DNA of 64,000 bases from Microbacteriaceae bacterium (GTDB taxonomy: Bacteria; Actinomycetota; Actinomycetes; Actinomycetales; Microbacteriaceae). The notes under the pieces were generated by a model, which worked only from the letters and a program-made list of their open reading frames with translations, made no database searches and was not told where the DNA came from. Position numbers and translations under genes: made by a program. This document shows positions 9,477 through 18,208 of the stretch, piece after piece. Positions within the stretch are counted from its first letter, which is position 1. Every line of letters begins with the position of its first letter. The stretch spans positions 62,001 through 126,000 of the forward strand of contig JAODME010000005.1 of the NCBI GenBank assembly GCA_025465095.1, in the 5' to 3' direction.

Positions 9477-9596
9477 TTAGTAGACGCCGCACATACCGTC
9501 GATCGAGATCTCTTCGACAAGGGTGTCGGACTCGAGGGGCGACGCTCCGGACCGGTCGCTAGCGGATACTGGGGGGGTCAGCGCTGATGCACCCAT
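9477..9596 (-). CDS. mftA: Mycofactocin precursor peptide MftA (39 residues)
   Basis: A short ribosomal peptide that supplies the Val and Tyr of mycofactocin. The 39-residue frame runs from the ATG at 9596 to the TAA at 9477 and ends in EEISIDGMCGVY. The last residues IDGMCGVY are the invariant MftA tail, and the final Val-Tyr is the part converted to the cofactor. AGGAG lies 6 nt upstream of the ATG. The N-terminal half (Ala/Ser/Pro rich) is variable leader sequence. It is the first gene of the leftward mft operon and is short enough to be missed by automatic calling. Confidence 0.97.
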   Translation of the reverse strand: MGASALTPPVSASDRSGASPLESDTLVEEISIDGMCGVY

Positions 9597-9740
9597 GGGA
9601 ATCTCCTAATGCTGAAAAATCGACTTCTGCGGCGAATATCTCTAACGTGGCCCAGACTAGTGGCACTCAGCGCCGAAAGGGAAAGACTCAGCGATGCTCA
9701 AGCCGGCCGCACTTCCCTTCGGTCCCGATAACTCCGAGCC
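9597..9740. promoter_or_regulatory. Divergent mftA/mftG intergenic region
   Basis: These 144 bp separate the leftward mft operon from rightward mftG and must carry both promoters. Apart from the mftA ribosome binding site (AGGAG on the minus strand) I could not assign convincing -35/-10 pairs. A TetR-type mftR gene, often found next to mftA, is not present in the window. Confidence 0.5.
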
Positions 9741-11438
9741 GTGATCGCCGATGACGAGTACTGGGACGTCATCGTCGTCGGGGCGGGCGCCGCTGGTGCT
9801 CCTCTCGCGGCCCGGCTGAGCAAGGACACATCGCGCCGCGTGCTGGTGCTCGAGGCCGGTCCGGTGCCGGCCTCGACCGAAGCGTTCCCGGCCGAGTTGC
9901 TCAACTCCGGCACCGTGCAGGGCGCGGTGCCGGGACATCCGCAGAACTGGTCATTTCTCGGCCACCTGACGCCGGACCTGCCATATTCGATCGCCCGCGG
10001 GCGCATCATAGGCGGCTCATCGACGATCAACGGGGGATATTTCATTCGCGCGCGCAAGGCGGACTTCGACCGTTGGTCGGCAAACGGCAACGACAGTTGG
10101 GCATGGGAGCGCGTGCTCCCGCTCTACCGCCGCCTCGAGAACGACGCCGAGTTCGGGGAGTCCGCCGTGCACGGTGGCGCAGGCCCGATCAGCGTCTCTC
10201 GTCCACCGCAAGATCACGTGGTGACGCGTGCATTCGCCGCGGCAACCGCGGAGCTCGGGTTTTCGGCCGAGCCGGACAAGAACGGTGAATCGGCACCCGG
10301 CTACGGCCCGGTACCGATGAACAGCGTCAACGGTGTGCGACAGAACACGGGTATCGCCTACCTCAATCCGGTGCGGGAGCGGGCGAATCTCACCGTGAAG
10401 GGCGATAGCTACGTGCGGCGGGTCGTATTCGAGGGCACCCGGGCGGTAGGCGTCGAGGTGGAGAGCGGAGGTGTGGTCACCGTCGTACGCGCGAGGGAGG
10501 TGGTTTTGAGCGCGGGAGCGGTCAAAACCCCACACCTGCTGCTTGTCTCAGGGGTTGGGCCTCGCGCCGACCTCGAACGGCTAGGCATCGCGGTTGTCAG
10601 TGACCTGCCTGGTGTCGGGGCCGGGTTCAGCGACCACCCTGACATTGCGGTCCTGTGGCAACCACGGCGCAACATCGTGGACTATTCGACGTCGCAATCG
10701 ATGGCCGGGTGCCTCAACTTCTCGGCGGAGCGGTCGGAGGTATCGGGCGACTTGGAAATCATTCCGCTGATCAAACCGATGGGGTTCCTTCTGACAGGGA
10801 GAGGGAGCGGTGCTGCTGCCGGGATGCGAGCACTTGTTCGTCATCCGCTGCGGTCGCTTCGGGCAATGCGCGGCGTATCGGTCCGTCGATTCGCCCAACA
10901 GGTCGCACACCGCGGCGATCTCGCCCTGCTCGTCGCGGTACAGGCGGAGACATCGCGGGGATCCATCACCCTCGAATCAGCGGATCCGGCTGTGCAGCCG
11001 CGGATCGACTACCACTACCTTTCGACCGAGTCTGATCTGCGGCGGATGCGCGAGGTGGTGCGCACGGCCGTCATGCTCTTGCGCACCGAGGCCTTCCGAC
11101 CGCTCTTTCGGCGGTTGACCGAGCTGAACGACGAGATTCTGTCCAGCGACGAGCTGCTCAACGCCTGGATGCTGCGCCACCTTGGCACAGCAATCCATCT
11201 GTGCGGGAGCGCGCGGTTCGGTCAGGGCGATGATCCCGATGCGGTGTGTGACCAGCACGGAAACGTGCGCGGGGTCTCGGGACTGCGTGTCGCCGACACT
11301 TCCCTGCTCCCCAGCGCTCCCACGCGTGGCCCCGCGGCGACCGCAGTGCTCATCGGTGAACTCATCGCCGACGTGATGATCGACGGCGACACCACCTCAG
11401 GTGCCCAGGAAGCGACGACGCCTCGGCGATTTTCCTGA
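9741..11438 (+). CDS. mftG: Mycofactocin-associated GMC oxidoreductase MftG
   Basis: A 565-residue flavoprotein of the glucose-methanol-choline family. MftG is the proposed mycofactocinol dehydrogenase that passes electrons from the reduced cofactor to the respiratory chain. The N-terminus holds the FAD-binding Rossmann motif GAGAAGAPLAARL and VLEAG; GGSSTINGG and LSAGAVKTPHLLLVSGVG are GMC signatures; the C-terminus holds the catalytic region HLGTAIHLCGS and VADTSLLP. The start is GTG, coding MIADDEYWDV. Its divergent position next to mftA, rather than within the operon, is the main context evidence. Confidence 0.9.
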   Translation: MIADDEYWDVIVVGAGAAGAPLAARLSKDTSRRVLVLEAGPVPASTEAFPAELLNSGTVQGAVPGHPQNWSFLGHLTPDLPYSIARGRIIGGSSTINGGYFIRARKADFDRWSANGNDSWAWERVLPLYRRLENDAEFGESAVHGGAGPISVSRPPQDHVVTRAFAAATAELGFSAEPDKNGESAPGYGPVPMNSVNGVRQNTGIAYLNPVRERANLTVKGDSYVRRVVFEGTRAVGVEVESGGVVTVVRAREVVLSAGAVKTPHLLLVSGVGPRADLERLGIAVVSDLPGVGAGFSDHPDIAVLWQPRRNIVDYSTSQSMAGCLNFSAERSEVSGDLEIIPLIKPMGFLLTGRGSGAAAGMRALVRHPLRSLRAMRGVSVRRFAQQVAHRGDLALLVAVQAETSRGSITLESADPAVQPRIDYHYLSTESDLRRMREVVRTAVMLLRTEAFRPLFRRLTELNDEILSSDELLNAWMLRHLGTAIHLCGSARFGQGDDPDAVCDQHGNVRGVSGLRVADTSLLPSAPTRGPAATAVLIGELIADVMIDGDTTSGAQEATTPRRFS

Positions 11439-11535
11439 CCATTTCCGGGGAACGACAACGTCCATCAAACAGGCAATGATCCATGTAGGCTTCAGAAAAT
11501 TATTCACCCCGCACATAGCTGAAGGTCGGTCGACG

Positions 11536-12369
11536 ATGACCATAACCCCCATTGAGCAAGTAAGGTCCGCGTGTTCGACGGACAGTTCCAAACTAACTGC
11601 TGCCCAACGTGTTCTCGCGATCTTGGGCGCGTTCGACGCGGGGCACCGCGTGTTGACCCTGAGCGAAATCAGCCGACGGGCCGGGCTGAGCCTGAGCACG
11701 GCTCATCGACTGACCGGCGAGCTCCGCGATTGGGGAGCGCTGGAGCGTTCCTCTGACGGCCGATACGCCATCGGCATGAGAATTCTCGAACTCGGCTCGC
11801 TCGAGCCGCAGGGGCTGCACCTACGGGAGGCGGCTCTGCCGCACTTCCACAATCTGCAGGCCGCTACGAATGCCAATGTCCATCTTGCGGTTATCGACGG
11901 CCACGACACGGTGTACCTCGAGTCCTGGCGAGCCCGTAACGGCGCGCGTGTGCTCAGCAGAACCGGCGGTCGTTGGCCGCTTCACGCCACAGCCACCGGT
12001 CAGGTGATGCTCTCGTTCGCCTCGCAGCAGCTGCAGGATGAGGTGCTCTCCACGTCCTTGCGCAGATACACCCCGATGACGGTGACGAACCCCGACGAGC
12101 TGCGACGCCTGCTTTCCAACGTGCGGCGCACAGGCGTCGCGATCGCCGAGGATTCCATCACCTCCGACGCGATCGCCATCGCCGTCCCCATCCGCGGAGA
12201 CCGTGATCGAGTTGTCGCTGCCCTCGGGGTCACCGTGCAGTCCAGCCAGTCCACCGCTCAGGCTGTACTGCCGGCGCTGTCGACGGCCGCGAGGGCGATC
12301 TCGCGTTCGCTCGGTTCGCCGTCGGCGAAAGGCCGGGCCGAGACCGCCGCCATATACGCCGTTCACTGA
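11536..12369 (+). CDS. IclR family transcriptional regulator
   Basis: A 277-residue DNA-binding protein. The winged helix-turn-helix lies at about residues 20-75 (LTLSEISRRAGLSLSTAHRL), followed by the IclR effector-binding domain (HLAVIDGHDTVYLES; LHATATGQVML). The ATG at 11536 is chosen because sequence upstream of it in the open frame is not IclR-like and overlaps the end of mftG. It follows mftG and precedes the SDR genes, so it is a candidate regulator of the catabolic part of the block; its target is not visible. Confidence 0.88.
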   Translation: MTITPIEQVRSACSTDSSKLTAAQRVLAILGAFDAGHRVLTLSEISRRAGLSLSTAHRLTGELRDWGALERSSDGRYAIGMRILELGSLEPQGLHLREAALPHFHNLQAATNANVHLAVIDGHDTVYLESWRARNGARVLSRTGGRWPLHATATGQVMLSFASQQLQDEVLSTSLRRYTPMTVTNPDELRRLLSNVRRTGVAIAEDSITSDAIAIAVPIRGDRDRVVAALGVTVQSSQSTAQAVLPALSTAARAISRSLGSPSAKGRAETAAIYAVH

Positions 12370-12549
12370 TTCGTCGCGGGGATTTCGAGTAGGGCTTATG
12401 CCGGCTTCCCCAACGCAGGTGCACATGCAGGAGAGTCTTCCGCCCCGCGGGAGCGGACCCCGACGCCACCGACTTCATCCGTAACCTCGGAGCAGACGAC
12501 TCGCCGTCCATGACGGGCGGCCATCCATGTGCGAATCGAGGCTGAACCA

Positions 12550-13464
12550 GTGAGCGGAACAGAGATTCGCCCCATGACGGGCCAAGTTGCCGTTGTGACC
12601 GGTTGCGGAAAGCCCGATGGCATGGGGCAGGCTATCGCGCGAGCGCTGGCGCGGTCGGGTGTCAGTCTGGTGGTCACTGACAAAGAGCGCGGCGGCGTCG
12701 CCAACGACCGACAGCGCTCGCTCGGCACCGCGGCTGGAGACGGGCTCGCCGACCTGGCCGCGGAGTTGCGCGCCAGCGGAAGCGAGGTCGAGACCGTACT
12801 CGGTGATATCTCGCAGGCGGCGGACGCGGAACGGTTGATTGGCGCGGCAATAACCACCTTCGGTCGACTCGACATTCTCGTGAACAACGCGTCGGCGCCG
12901 CAGGGGGCGGACCGGCAGGATGTCGAGGACGTGCCGCTCGAATGGTTCGACCGCCTGATCGATGTGAATCTCAAAGGCACCTTTTACATGTGCTGGGCGG
13001 CAATTCCCCACATGCGGAAGCGTCGGTACGGCCGCATCGTCAACATCTCATCGATGGCCGGGCTCACCGCCGCACCCGCGTCGGTCGCTTACTCGGCGTC
13101 GAAGGCTGGGGTGATCGGCATGACCAGGGCTCTGTCCATGGACCTCGGTCCGTGGGGAATCACGGTGAACGCTCTGTGCCCCGGTCTTGTGGCAACCAGC
13201 CGGGCAACGATGGACCCCTCGCCCGACCTGGACATTGGCGAGATGCTCCTTGCCCGAGGTCGATCGATCCCCGTGGGACGCGTCGGGCAGCCAGACGACA
13301 TCGGTGCCGCAGTACGCTTCCTGGCCTCACCGGAGAGCAGCTATATCACCGGGCAGGCGATCCCGATCGACGGCGGAGGACTCACCCCGTTCCCGCTTCG
13401 CCAACCCCCTGCCCCGCTGGAAGCGGGACCCCCCACGGAACCAACGAAGGAGATGGTGTCATGA
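12550..13464 (+). CDS. SDR family oxidoreductase
   Basis: A 304-residue short-chain dehydrogenase. The nucleotide-binding motif TGCGKPDGMGQ is followed by NNAS, the catalytic Ser in NISSMAG, YSASK, and a C-terminal GQAIPIDGGG. A stretch of about 20 residues (RGGVANDRQRSLGTAAG) is inserted after the second beta-strand; insertions in this area occur in mycofactocin-coupled SDRs that bind NAD tightly, but I cannot prove membership. The GTG at 12550 is preferred (GAGG 8 nt upstream) over an ATG 24 bp inside. The stop overlaps the next gene by 4 bp. The C-terminus has an unusual Pro-rich extension. Confidence 0.8.
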   Translation: MSGTEIRPMTGQVAVVTGCGKPDGMGQAIARALARSGVSLVVTDKERGGVANDRQRSLGTAAGDGLADLAAELRASGSEVETVLGDISQAADAERLIGAAITTFGRLDILVNNASAPQGADRQDVEDVPLEWFDRLIDVNLKGTFYMCWAAIPHMRKRRYGRIVNISSMAGLTAAPASVAYSASKAGVIGMTRALSMDLGPWGITVNALCPGLVATSRATMDPSPDLDIGEMLLARGRSIPVGRVGQPDDIGAAVRFLASPESSYITGQAIPIDGGGLTPFPLRQPPAPLEAGPPTEPTKEMVS

Positions 13465-13703
13465 GCATTGACCAGCAGAAGCTGGCGGACTTCCGCAAGG
13501 GAATGGAGGCCGACGACTACCACCTCGAAGTCGAGTTGTCCGACGGGTCGGCTCTGGCAACCGTCGTGGCGGGCCCGACGGCCTGCGCCGAGTGCCTCGT
13601 ACCCAAGGACCTCATGCGCACCATGCTGGCACCGATGCTCGGTGTGGTTCCCGAGCGCATCGCTGTCGTTTACCCAGTCGAAGTCCACAGCGGGGGAGAG
13701 TGA
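13461..13703 (+). CDS. Small conserved-looking protein with a CxxC motif, function unknown
   Basis: An 80-residue acidic protein translated from an ATG that overlaps the preceding SDR stop; AAGGAG lies 8 nt upstream. A CAEC motif sits at about residues 43-46, followed by an amphipathic segment and VPERIAVVYPVE. The CxxC followed by a helix and a V-P-E-x-I strand recalls the NifU C-terminal domain, but the similarity is too weak for a call. It is wedged between two SDR genes with 4 bp overlap and 4 bp gap, so it is probably a subunit or accessory factor of the same pathway. Confidence 0.7.
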   Translation: MSIDQQKLADFRKGMEADDYHLEVELSDGSALATVVAGPTACAECLVPKDLMRTMLAPMLGVVPERIAVVYPVEVHSGGE

Positions 13704-13707
13704 CCTG

Positions 13708-14649
13708 ATGGAGGTGAGTCTCGAGGGGAAAGTAGCCCTCGTCACGGGATGTGGCCCCAACATCGGTAGCGGCATTGCTTTGGCGCTTTCACGCTATGGG
13801 GCGAAGGTCGCCTGCAACGACGTGTCTACTGAGGCGATCGACTCATGCATCCGCCGGATCGAGCGCAACGGCGGCGAGGCGATGGCGGCGCCTGGCGATG
13901 TCACGGATGAAGAGCAGGTCAAGGCGTATGTGGACAGCGTGCTCGATCGTTGGGGTCACATCGACATCCTCGTGAACAACGCTGCGCTCCTCGGCGGACG
14001 CGGAGTCCTCGACGAAAGCGCCACCGCATTCGAGCGCTCCGTCAGGGTGTCGTCGCTCGGCTACTTCCTGAACACAAAGCATGTCGGACGCGCAATGGCG
14101 GAGCGAGGAACGCGTGGTTCGATCGTGTGCGTTTCGTCTTCGAACGGCTGGAACGGCTCCGCCGGCGTCATCGCCTACGCGTTCAACAAGGGCGGTGTCA
14201 ACAACTTCGTCCGCGCGGCCGCGATGGATCTGGCACCGTATGGCATCAGGGTCAACAGCTTCACCCCTACCGCGCCGACTCCGGACAATCCCGAACTCCT
14301 TGCCGCTGGTGCTCGGAGTGTGTTGCAGTCCACCCCGCAGGACAACCTCAAGAACGGATTGGGAAGTGAGAGCGGCGAGGAGCCGTGGCGCCGTCCTGCA
14401 CGTTGGAAAGGCACGCGCCCTCCTCTGGTGCCGCTCGGCACTACGGGCACTCCCACCGACATCGGTCACGCTGTCGCCTGGCTCTCATCCGACTATGCCC
14501 GCCTCATCACGGGCACCGACCTGGTCGTCGACGGGGGCGCGCGCGCGAAGAACTTCGCATACTTCCCCGCGGACCCCGATCAGATCCTGGGCCCGCTGCC
14601 GGCCATCAACCTCGATACGAGCACCCTGCCGGTTCATAAGAACGACTAG
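13708..14649 (+). CDS. SDR family oxidoreductase with C-terminal insertion
   Basis: A 313-residue short-chain dehydrogenase with TGCGPNIGSGIA for dinucleotide binding, NNAA, the catalytic Ser in VSSSNGW, and YAFNK. Between NSFTPTAPT and the last substrate-loop strand there are about 50 extra residues (SVLQSTPQDNLKN...PARWKGTRPP), and a tail of about 35 residues follows GTDLVVDGGA. These make it longer than typical SDRs and suggest an unusual substrate pocket. It ends in a 4-bp overlap with the convergent SDR gene. Confidence 0.82.
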   Translation: MEVSLEGKVALVTGCGPNIGSGIALALSRYGAKVACNDVSTEAIDSCIRRIERNGGEAMAAPGDVTDEEQVKAYVDSVLDRWGHIDILVNNAALLGGRGVLDESATAFERSVRVSSLGYFLNTKHVGRAMAERGTRGSIVCVSSSNGWNGSAGVIAYAFNKGGVNNFVRAAAMDLAPYGIRVNSFTPTAPTPDNPELLAAGARSVLQSTPQDNLKNGLGSESGEEPWRRPARWKGTRPPLVPLGTTGTPTDIGHAVAWLSSDYARLITGTDLVVDGGARAKNFAYFPADPDQILGPLPAINLDTSTLPVHKND

Positions 14650-15548
14650 GCAGGCGGAGAGACCGGGTTCTCGGACGAGTAGACCGACGACGCGAGTAAA
14701 AACGGGATCGCCCTCGCGCGGATGTCGTCGAGCGGCTCGTCGGGGAACGCTCCCTCGATCGCCCGGTGACGCTCCACGACTCCGACCTTGAACTCGGGGT
14801 GCGTGAGGATGAACATGTCACCGCGCAGTATGCCGCGTAGGACGCGCTGACCGGCCTCCTCTGCGCTCATGTAGGGCGGCACCGGCAACCCGGCGGCAGT
14901 GTGCCCTGCGGAGTGCGACGCACCATACCCCGATGCCCCGTACCTGCTGGGCCGGTCGGCCACGCCCGCCGCGATGTTGCTGTGAGTGGGGCCCGGGCAG
15001 TACGCCGAGACACCGATGGATTCACTGAGCAGTTCGATGTGCAGCGCTTCGGAGAGACCGATCACCGCCGCCTTGGTCATCGAGTAGATTCCAGCCACAA
15101 TCGGCATCAACCCGGCCATCGACGAGGTGTTGACAACGTGCCCGCCCTCACCATGGCTTCGGATCTTGGGCAGGAATGCCTGGATGCCGTTGGCGACCCC
15201 CTTGATGTTGACGTCGATTGCCCAGTCCCAGTCGCTCGGGCTGGCCGCGGTGACGGGGCCGGTGAGACCGATCCCGGCGTTATTGACCAGTACGTCGACC
15301 CGGCCGAACCGCTGCACCACCTCATCGGCGGCCGCCTGCATCGCCGCCAGGTCGGTGACGTCCACCTGCATCGGGTGGACCTCAAGCCCCTGCTCGGCGA
15401 AAATAGCCGCCGTCTCCTCGAGATGGTCGGAACGACGACCGGTGATCACCACCTTCATACCTGCACGTGCGAAGGCGAGAGCGATTCCTCGACCGATCCC
15501 GCTGGAGCCGCCGGTTATCACGGCGATCTTGCCAGTGACTTCTCGCAT
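14646..15548 (-). CDS. SDR family oxidoreductase
   Basis: A 300-residue classical short-chain dehydrogenase: TGGSSGIGRG near residue 13, NNAG, the catalytic Ser in NTSSMAG, YSMTK, and CPGPTHSN after the substrate loop. The C-terminal 90 residues (PPYMSAEEAGQRVLRGI) match SDRs acting on larger hydrophobic substrates. It is the last gene of a leftward operon behind CoA-transferase A/B and an amidohydrolase, 3 bp downstream of the latter. Confidence 0.87.
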   Translation of the reverse strand: MREVTGKIAVITGGSSGIGRGIALAFARAGMKVVITGRRSDHLEETAAIFAEQGLEVHPMQVDVTDLAAMQAAADEVVQRFGRVDVLVNNAGIGLTGPVTAASPSDWDWAIDVNIKGVANGIQAFLPKIRSHGEGGHVVNTSSMAGLMPIVAGIYSMTKAAVIGLSEALHIELLSESIGVSAYCPGPTHSNIAAGVADRPSRYGASGYGASHSAGHTAAGLPVPPYMSAEEAGQRVLRGILRGDMFILTHPEFKVGVVERHRAIEGAFPDEPLDDIRARAIPFLLASSVYSSENPVSPPA

Positions 15549-15551
15549 CGT

Positions 15552-16463
15552 TCACTTCTTTTCTGTCGCGGATGAGCTGGATGCGGTGAGCCCGAAGAGC
15601 CGTGCCGCATTGTCCTTGAGGATCAACGGCGCCACTTCGGGCTTGATGGCGAGCTTGCCAAAGTCGCTCAGCCATCGATCCGGGGTGATCACCGGGAAGT
15701 CAGAACCGAAAAGCATCTTGTGGCGAAGCAGGGTGTTCGCATACTGGATGAGTTGCGGCGGAAAGTACTTCGGTGACCAGCCCGACAGGTCTATGTACAC
15801 CCTCGGCTTGTGCGTGGCCACCGCCAGCGCCTCGTCCTGCCAGGGAAACGAGGGGTGCGCGAGGATGATGTCCATATCGGGGAAGTCGGCGGCGACATCG
15901 TCGACGAGCATCGGATTCGAGTACTTCAGTCGCACGCCACCGCCGCCCGGCTGGCCAGCGCCTACACCGGTCTGGCCCGAGTGAAAGAGCGAGACCAAGC
16001 CGTGCCCCGCGATGACCTCGTAGAGCGGGTAGGCGCTGCGATCATTGGGGTAGAACCCTTGGGCGCTCGGGTGAAATTTGAATCCGCGGACGCCGTGCTC
16101 GCCGATCAGTCGCTCGGCTTGTTGGACTCCTGCCTTGCCCCGTGCCGGATCGATGCTCGCGAAGGGTATGAGTACGTCGGAGTTCTCTGCCGCGAGGCGG
16201 GCGATCTCCTCGTTGGAGGGATCAGGGTCCGCGCCGCTCTGCGAGACGCTGTCGACGGTGAACACGACAGCAGCCATCTTGCGTTCACGATAGTAAGCAG
16301 CCAGCTGAGGGACGTTGTACCTCGGCATGGTGCCGATCCCGAAGTACTCACCCATCGCCTCGTTCCCCTCACCGTCGTCGTCGGCATGGTCGACCGACCG
16401 GTGCACGTGCGTGTGGACATCGATAGCGACGATCTGGTCGAGGTCGATGTTCTGGCCGTTCAC
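15552..16463 (-). CDS. Amidohydrolase 2 family protein (TIM-barrel metal hydrolase or decarboxylase)
   Basis: A 303-residue member of the amidohydrolase-2/ACMSD-like superfamily. Metal-site motifs are VHTHVH near the N-terminus, the conserved His in GFKFHPSAQ, ILAHPSFPW, and FGSDFP near the C-terminus. I chose the GTG at 16463 because it overlaps the stop of the CoA-transferase B gene (GTGA); the frame upstream is a shadow of that gene. Members of this family hydrolyse or decarboxylate aromatic or cyclic carboxylates; the substrate here is unknown. Confidence 0.82.
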   Translation of the reverse strand: MNGQNIDLDQIVAIDVHTHVHRSVDHADDDGEGNEAMGEYFGIGTMPRYNVPQLAAYYRERKMAAVVFTVDSVSQSGADPDPSNEEIARLAAENSDVLIPFASIDPARGKAGVQQAERLIGEHGVRGFKFHPSAQGFYPNDRSAYPLYEVIAGHGLVSLFHSGQTGVGAGQPGGGGVRLKYSNPMLVDDVAADFPDMDIILAHPSFPWQDEALAVATHKPRVYIDLSGWSPKYFPPQLIQYANTLLRHKMLFGSDFPVITPDRWLSDFGKLAIKPEVAPLILKDNAARLFGLTASSSSATEKK

Positions 16464-17131
16464 AGGAATAGGTCCTCGGTGTACGCGGCCGCCGTCCGGT
16501 TCCGCACATCGGCGGGACTCACGCCCGGCGCGCACTCCTTGAGAAGCAGTCGCCCATCGACCACGTAGAACACCGCGAGATCCGTATAGATCCGGGTGAC
16601 GACTCGGAAACCGGTAACGGGAAACGTGCATTGGGGCACGAGCTTTGAGATGCCCTTGCGGTCGACATGCTCCATGCATACCCACACCTCAGGAGTGCCT
16701 GCAACGAGATCCATCGCCCCGCCGACCGCGGGGTTGCGGCCCGGTACGTACCAATTAGACAGATCACCGACTTCCGACACCTGCAGCGCTCCGAGCACCG
16801 TGACGTCGAGGTGTCCGCCTCGGACGATCGCGAAGGACGTTGCCGAGTCGACAATGGCCGCCCCCACCTTGAGGCTCACCGGCTGCTTGCCTGCGTCCGT
16901 GAGGTCAGGGTCTTCCAAGCCGAACCCGGGGTGTGGGCCCATGCCGAGGATCCCGTTCTCCGCGTGCAGCGAAATCTCGCGGTCGTCGGGGAGGAAGTTC
17001 GGTACTGCCAGCGGGATTCCGACACCGAGATTGACCGTGTATCCGTCGACCAGATCCTCCGCCAGCCGGCGGGCGATATCGTCGCGGCTTCGGCCGATGA
17101 CAGTAGCGGCGGCGACCGCGTTGACGGTCAT
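16460..17131 (-). CDS. 3-oxoacid CoA-transferase family, subunit B
   Basis: A 223-residue subunit carrying the catalytic Glu (E58) in HAENGILGMGP. GVGIPLAVPNFL and the GGAMDLVAG motif are typical of succinyl-CoA:3-oxoacid or 3-oxoadipate CoA-transferases. It overlaps the subunit A gene by 4 bp. The enzyme moves CoA from a donor thioester to a free carboxylic acid; which acid is not visible. Confidence 0.9.
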   Translation of the reverse strand: MTVNAVAAATVIGRSRDDIARRLAEDLVDGYTVNLGVGIPLAVPNFLPDDREISLHAENGILGMGPHPGFGLEDPDLTDAGKQPVSLKVGAAIVDSATSFAIVRGGHLDVTVLGALQVSEVGDLSNWYVPGRNPAVGGAMDLVAGTPEVWVCMEHVDRKGISKLVPQCTFPVTGFRVVTRIYTDLAVFYVVDGRLLLKECAPGVSPADVRNRTAAAYTEDLFL

Positions 17132-17880
17132 AGGACGCTCTTCTCCATTGTGCCGCTGAGATTCGCGGGTTCCGGCGCTGCGGTCATGACGACATGGTCG
17201 ACAAAGACGCCGGCCAGATGCACGTCGTCGGGGCCGATGTCACCTGCTTCGACGAGCTGCTCGACCTCGGCGAACGTCGTTCGTCCGGACATGGCCGCGA
17301 CAGGGTTGAAGTTGCGCGCCGACAGGTGGAAGCGCAAGTTCCCCTTCGGGTCCGCCTTCTGAGCTTTGGCGAATCCGAAGTCGGCGATGATGCCCTGCTC
17401 CAGCACATGCGGGCGTCCGTTGATCTCCCGAGTCTCCTTCGCGGACAGGCGAGTCGCGACCTCATGGTCGCGGTAGGACAGCGGGAAGCTGCCGTCGGCC
17501 AGCATCGTCCCCGCCCCCGAAGGTGTGAAGAACGCGGCGATTCCGCTGCCTCCGGCGCGCAGGCGCTCAGCAAGAGTGCCCTGCGGGATCAGTTCCAACT
17601 CAATCTTGCCGGCGAAGTATGCGTCGTAGAACTCTTGGAGGATTGGGAAGGAGGCGGTAACCCGACGAACCCTCCCCTCCATGACAAGCCGACCGACGCC
17701 GGTGAAGTCGTGCCCGACGTTGTTGACGATGACGTGCAAATCGCGACGGTCGAGATCGCAGAGGGCGTTGAGCAGGGCATCCGGGCGTCCGGAGCTACCG
17801 AACCCGCCAATGGCGATCGAAGCACCGGACCATACGACGTCGAGTGACTCCATCACGTCGGGCCTGAACTTATTGATCAC
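17128..17880 (-). CDS. 3-oxoacid CoA-transferase family, subunit A
   Basis: A 250-residue subunit with the glycine-rich GGFGSSGRPDALLNAL, IPQGTLAERLRAGG and FFTPSGAGT signatures of the alpha subunit. It starts with GTG at 17880 behind AAGGA and is the first gene of a four-gene leftward operon (A, B, amidohydrolase, SDR). The family gives the reaction type; the pathway acid is unknown. Confidence 0.9.
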   Translation of the reverse strand: MINKFRPDVMESLDVVWSGASIAIGGFGSSGRPDALLNALCDLDRRDLHVIVNNVGHDFTGVGRLVMEGRVRRVTASFPILQEFYDAYFAGKIELELIPQGTLAERLRAGGSGIAAFFTPSGAGTMLADGSFPLSYRDHEVATRLSAKETREINGRPHVLEQGIIADFGFAKAQKADPKGNLRFHLSARNFNPVAAMSGRTTFAEVEQLVEAGDIGPDDVHLAGVFVDHVVMTAAPEPANLSGTMEKSVL

Positions 17881-18208
17881 GGTTCATCCTTTTGTCTCTG
17901 AGTTGAGGAGGCGACAGTTCGGTGCGGAGTAGGCGACACCTGGCCGTGCCGTGCGTACTGGGCTGCCGACCGGAGGGCATTCGGCAACAAGTCCTTAGAA
18001 CTAGCGCCCAGTAAACACGGGTTAGCGGGGGAACGCAGTTTGTCTTCCGTGCGGTGAAAGAGATCTGGTTTGGGCGATGCCAGAGGTCCACGGTAGGAGG
18101 ACTCGCGAGAAGATCCGTCGGCACAGGCGCCGGCATTGAGCTGTTGGTGAATGAGCAGTAGCAGCCAATCCCCGCGAAACAGCAATCAACTAACGCGAAG
18201 GGGAACAC
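17881..18208. promoter_or_regulatory. Divergent intergenic region between CoA-transferase operon and alcohol dehydrogenase operon
   Basis: These 328 bp hold no credible gene. They must contain promoters for both catabolic operons. The ribosome binding sites AAGGA (left) and GAAGGGG (right) are clear, but I found no strong palindrome that could be named as an operator. Confidence 0.5.

Noticed and set aside
16460-17880. CoA-transferase pair as the steroid ring-opening enzyme IpdAB
   Set aside because: Subunit B keeps the catalytic Glu in ENGILG and subunit A has the usual GTLAERLRAGG and TPSGAGT motifs of true 3-oxoacid CoA-transferases.
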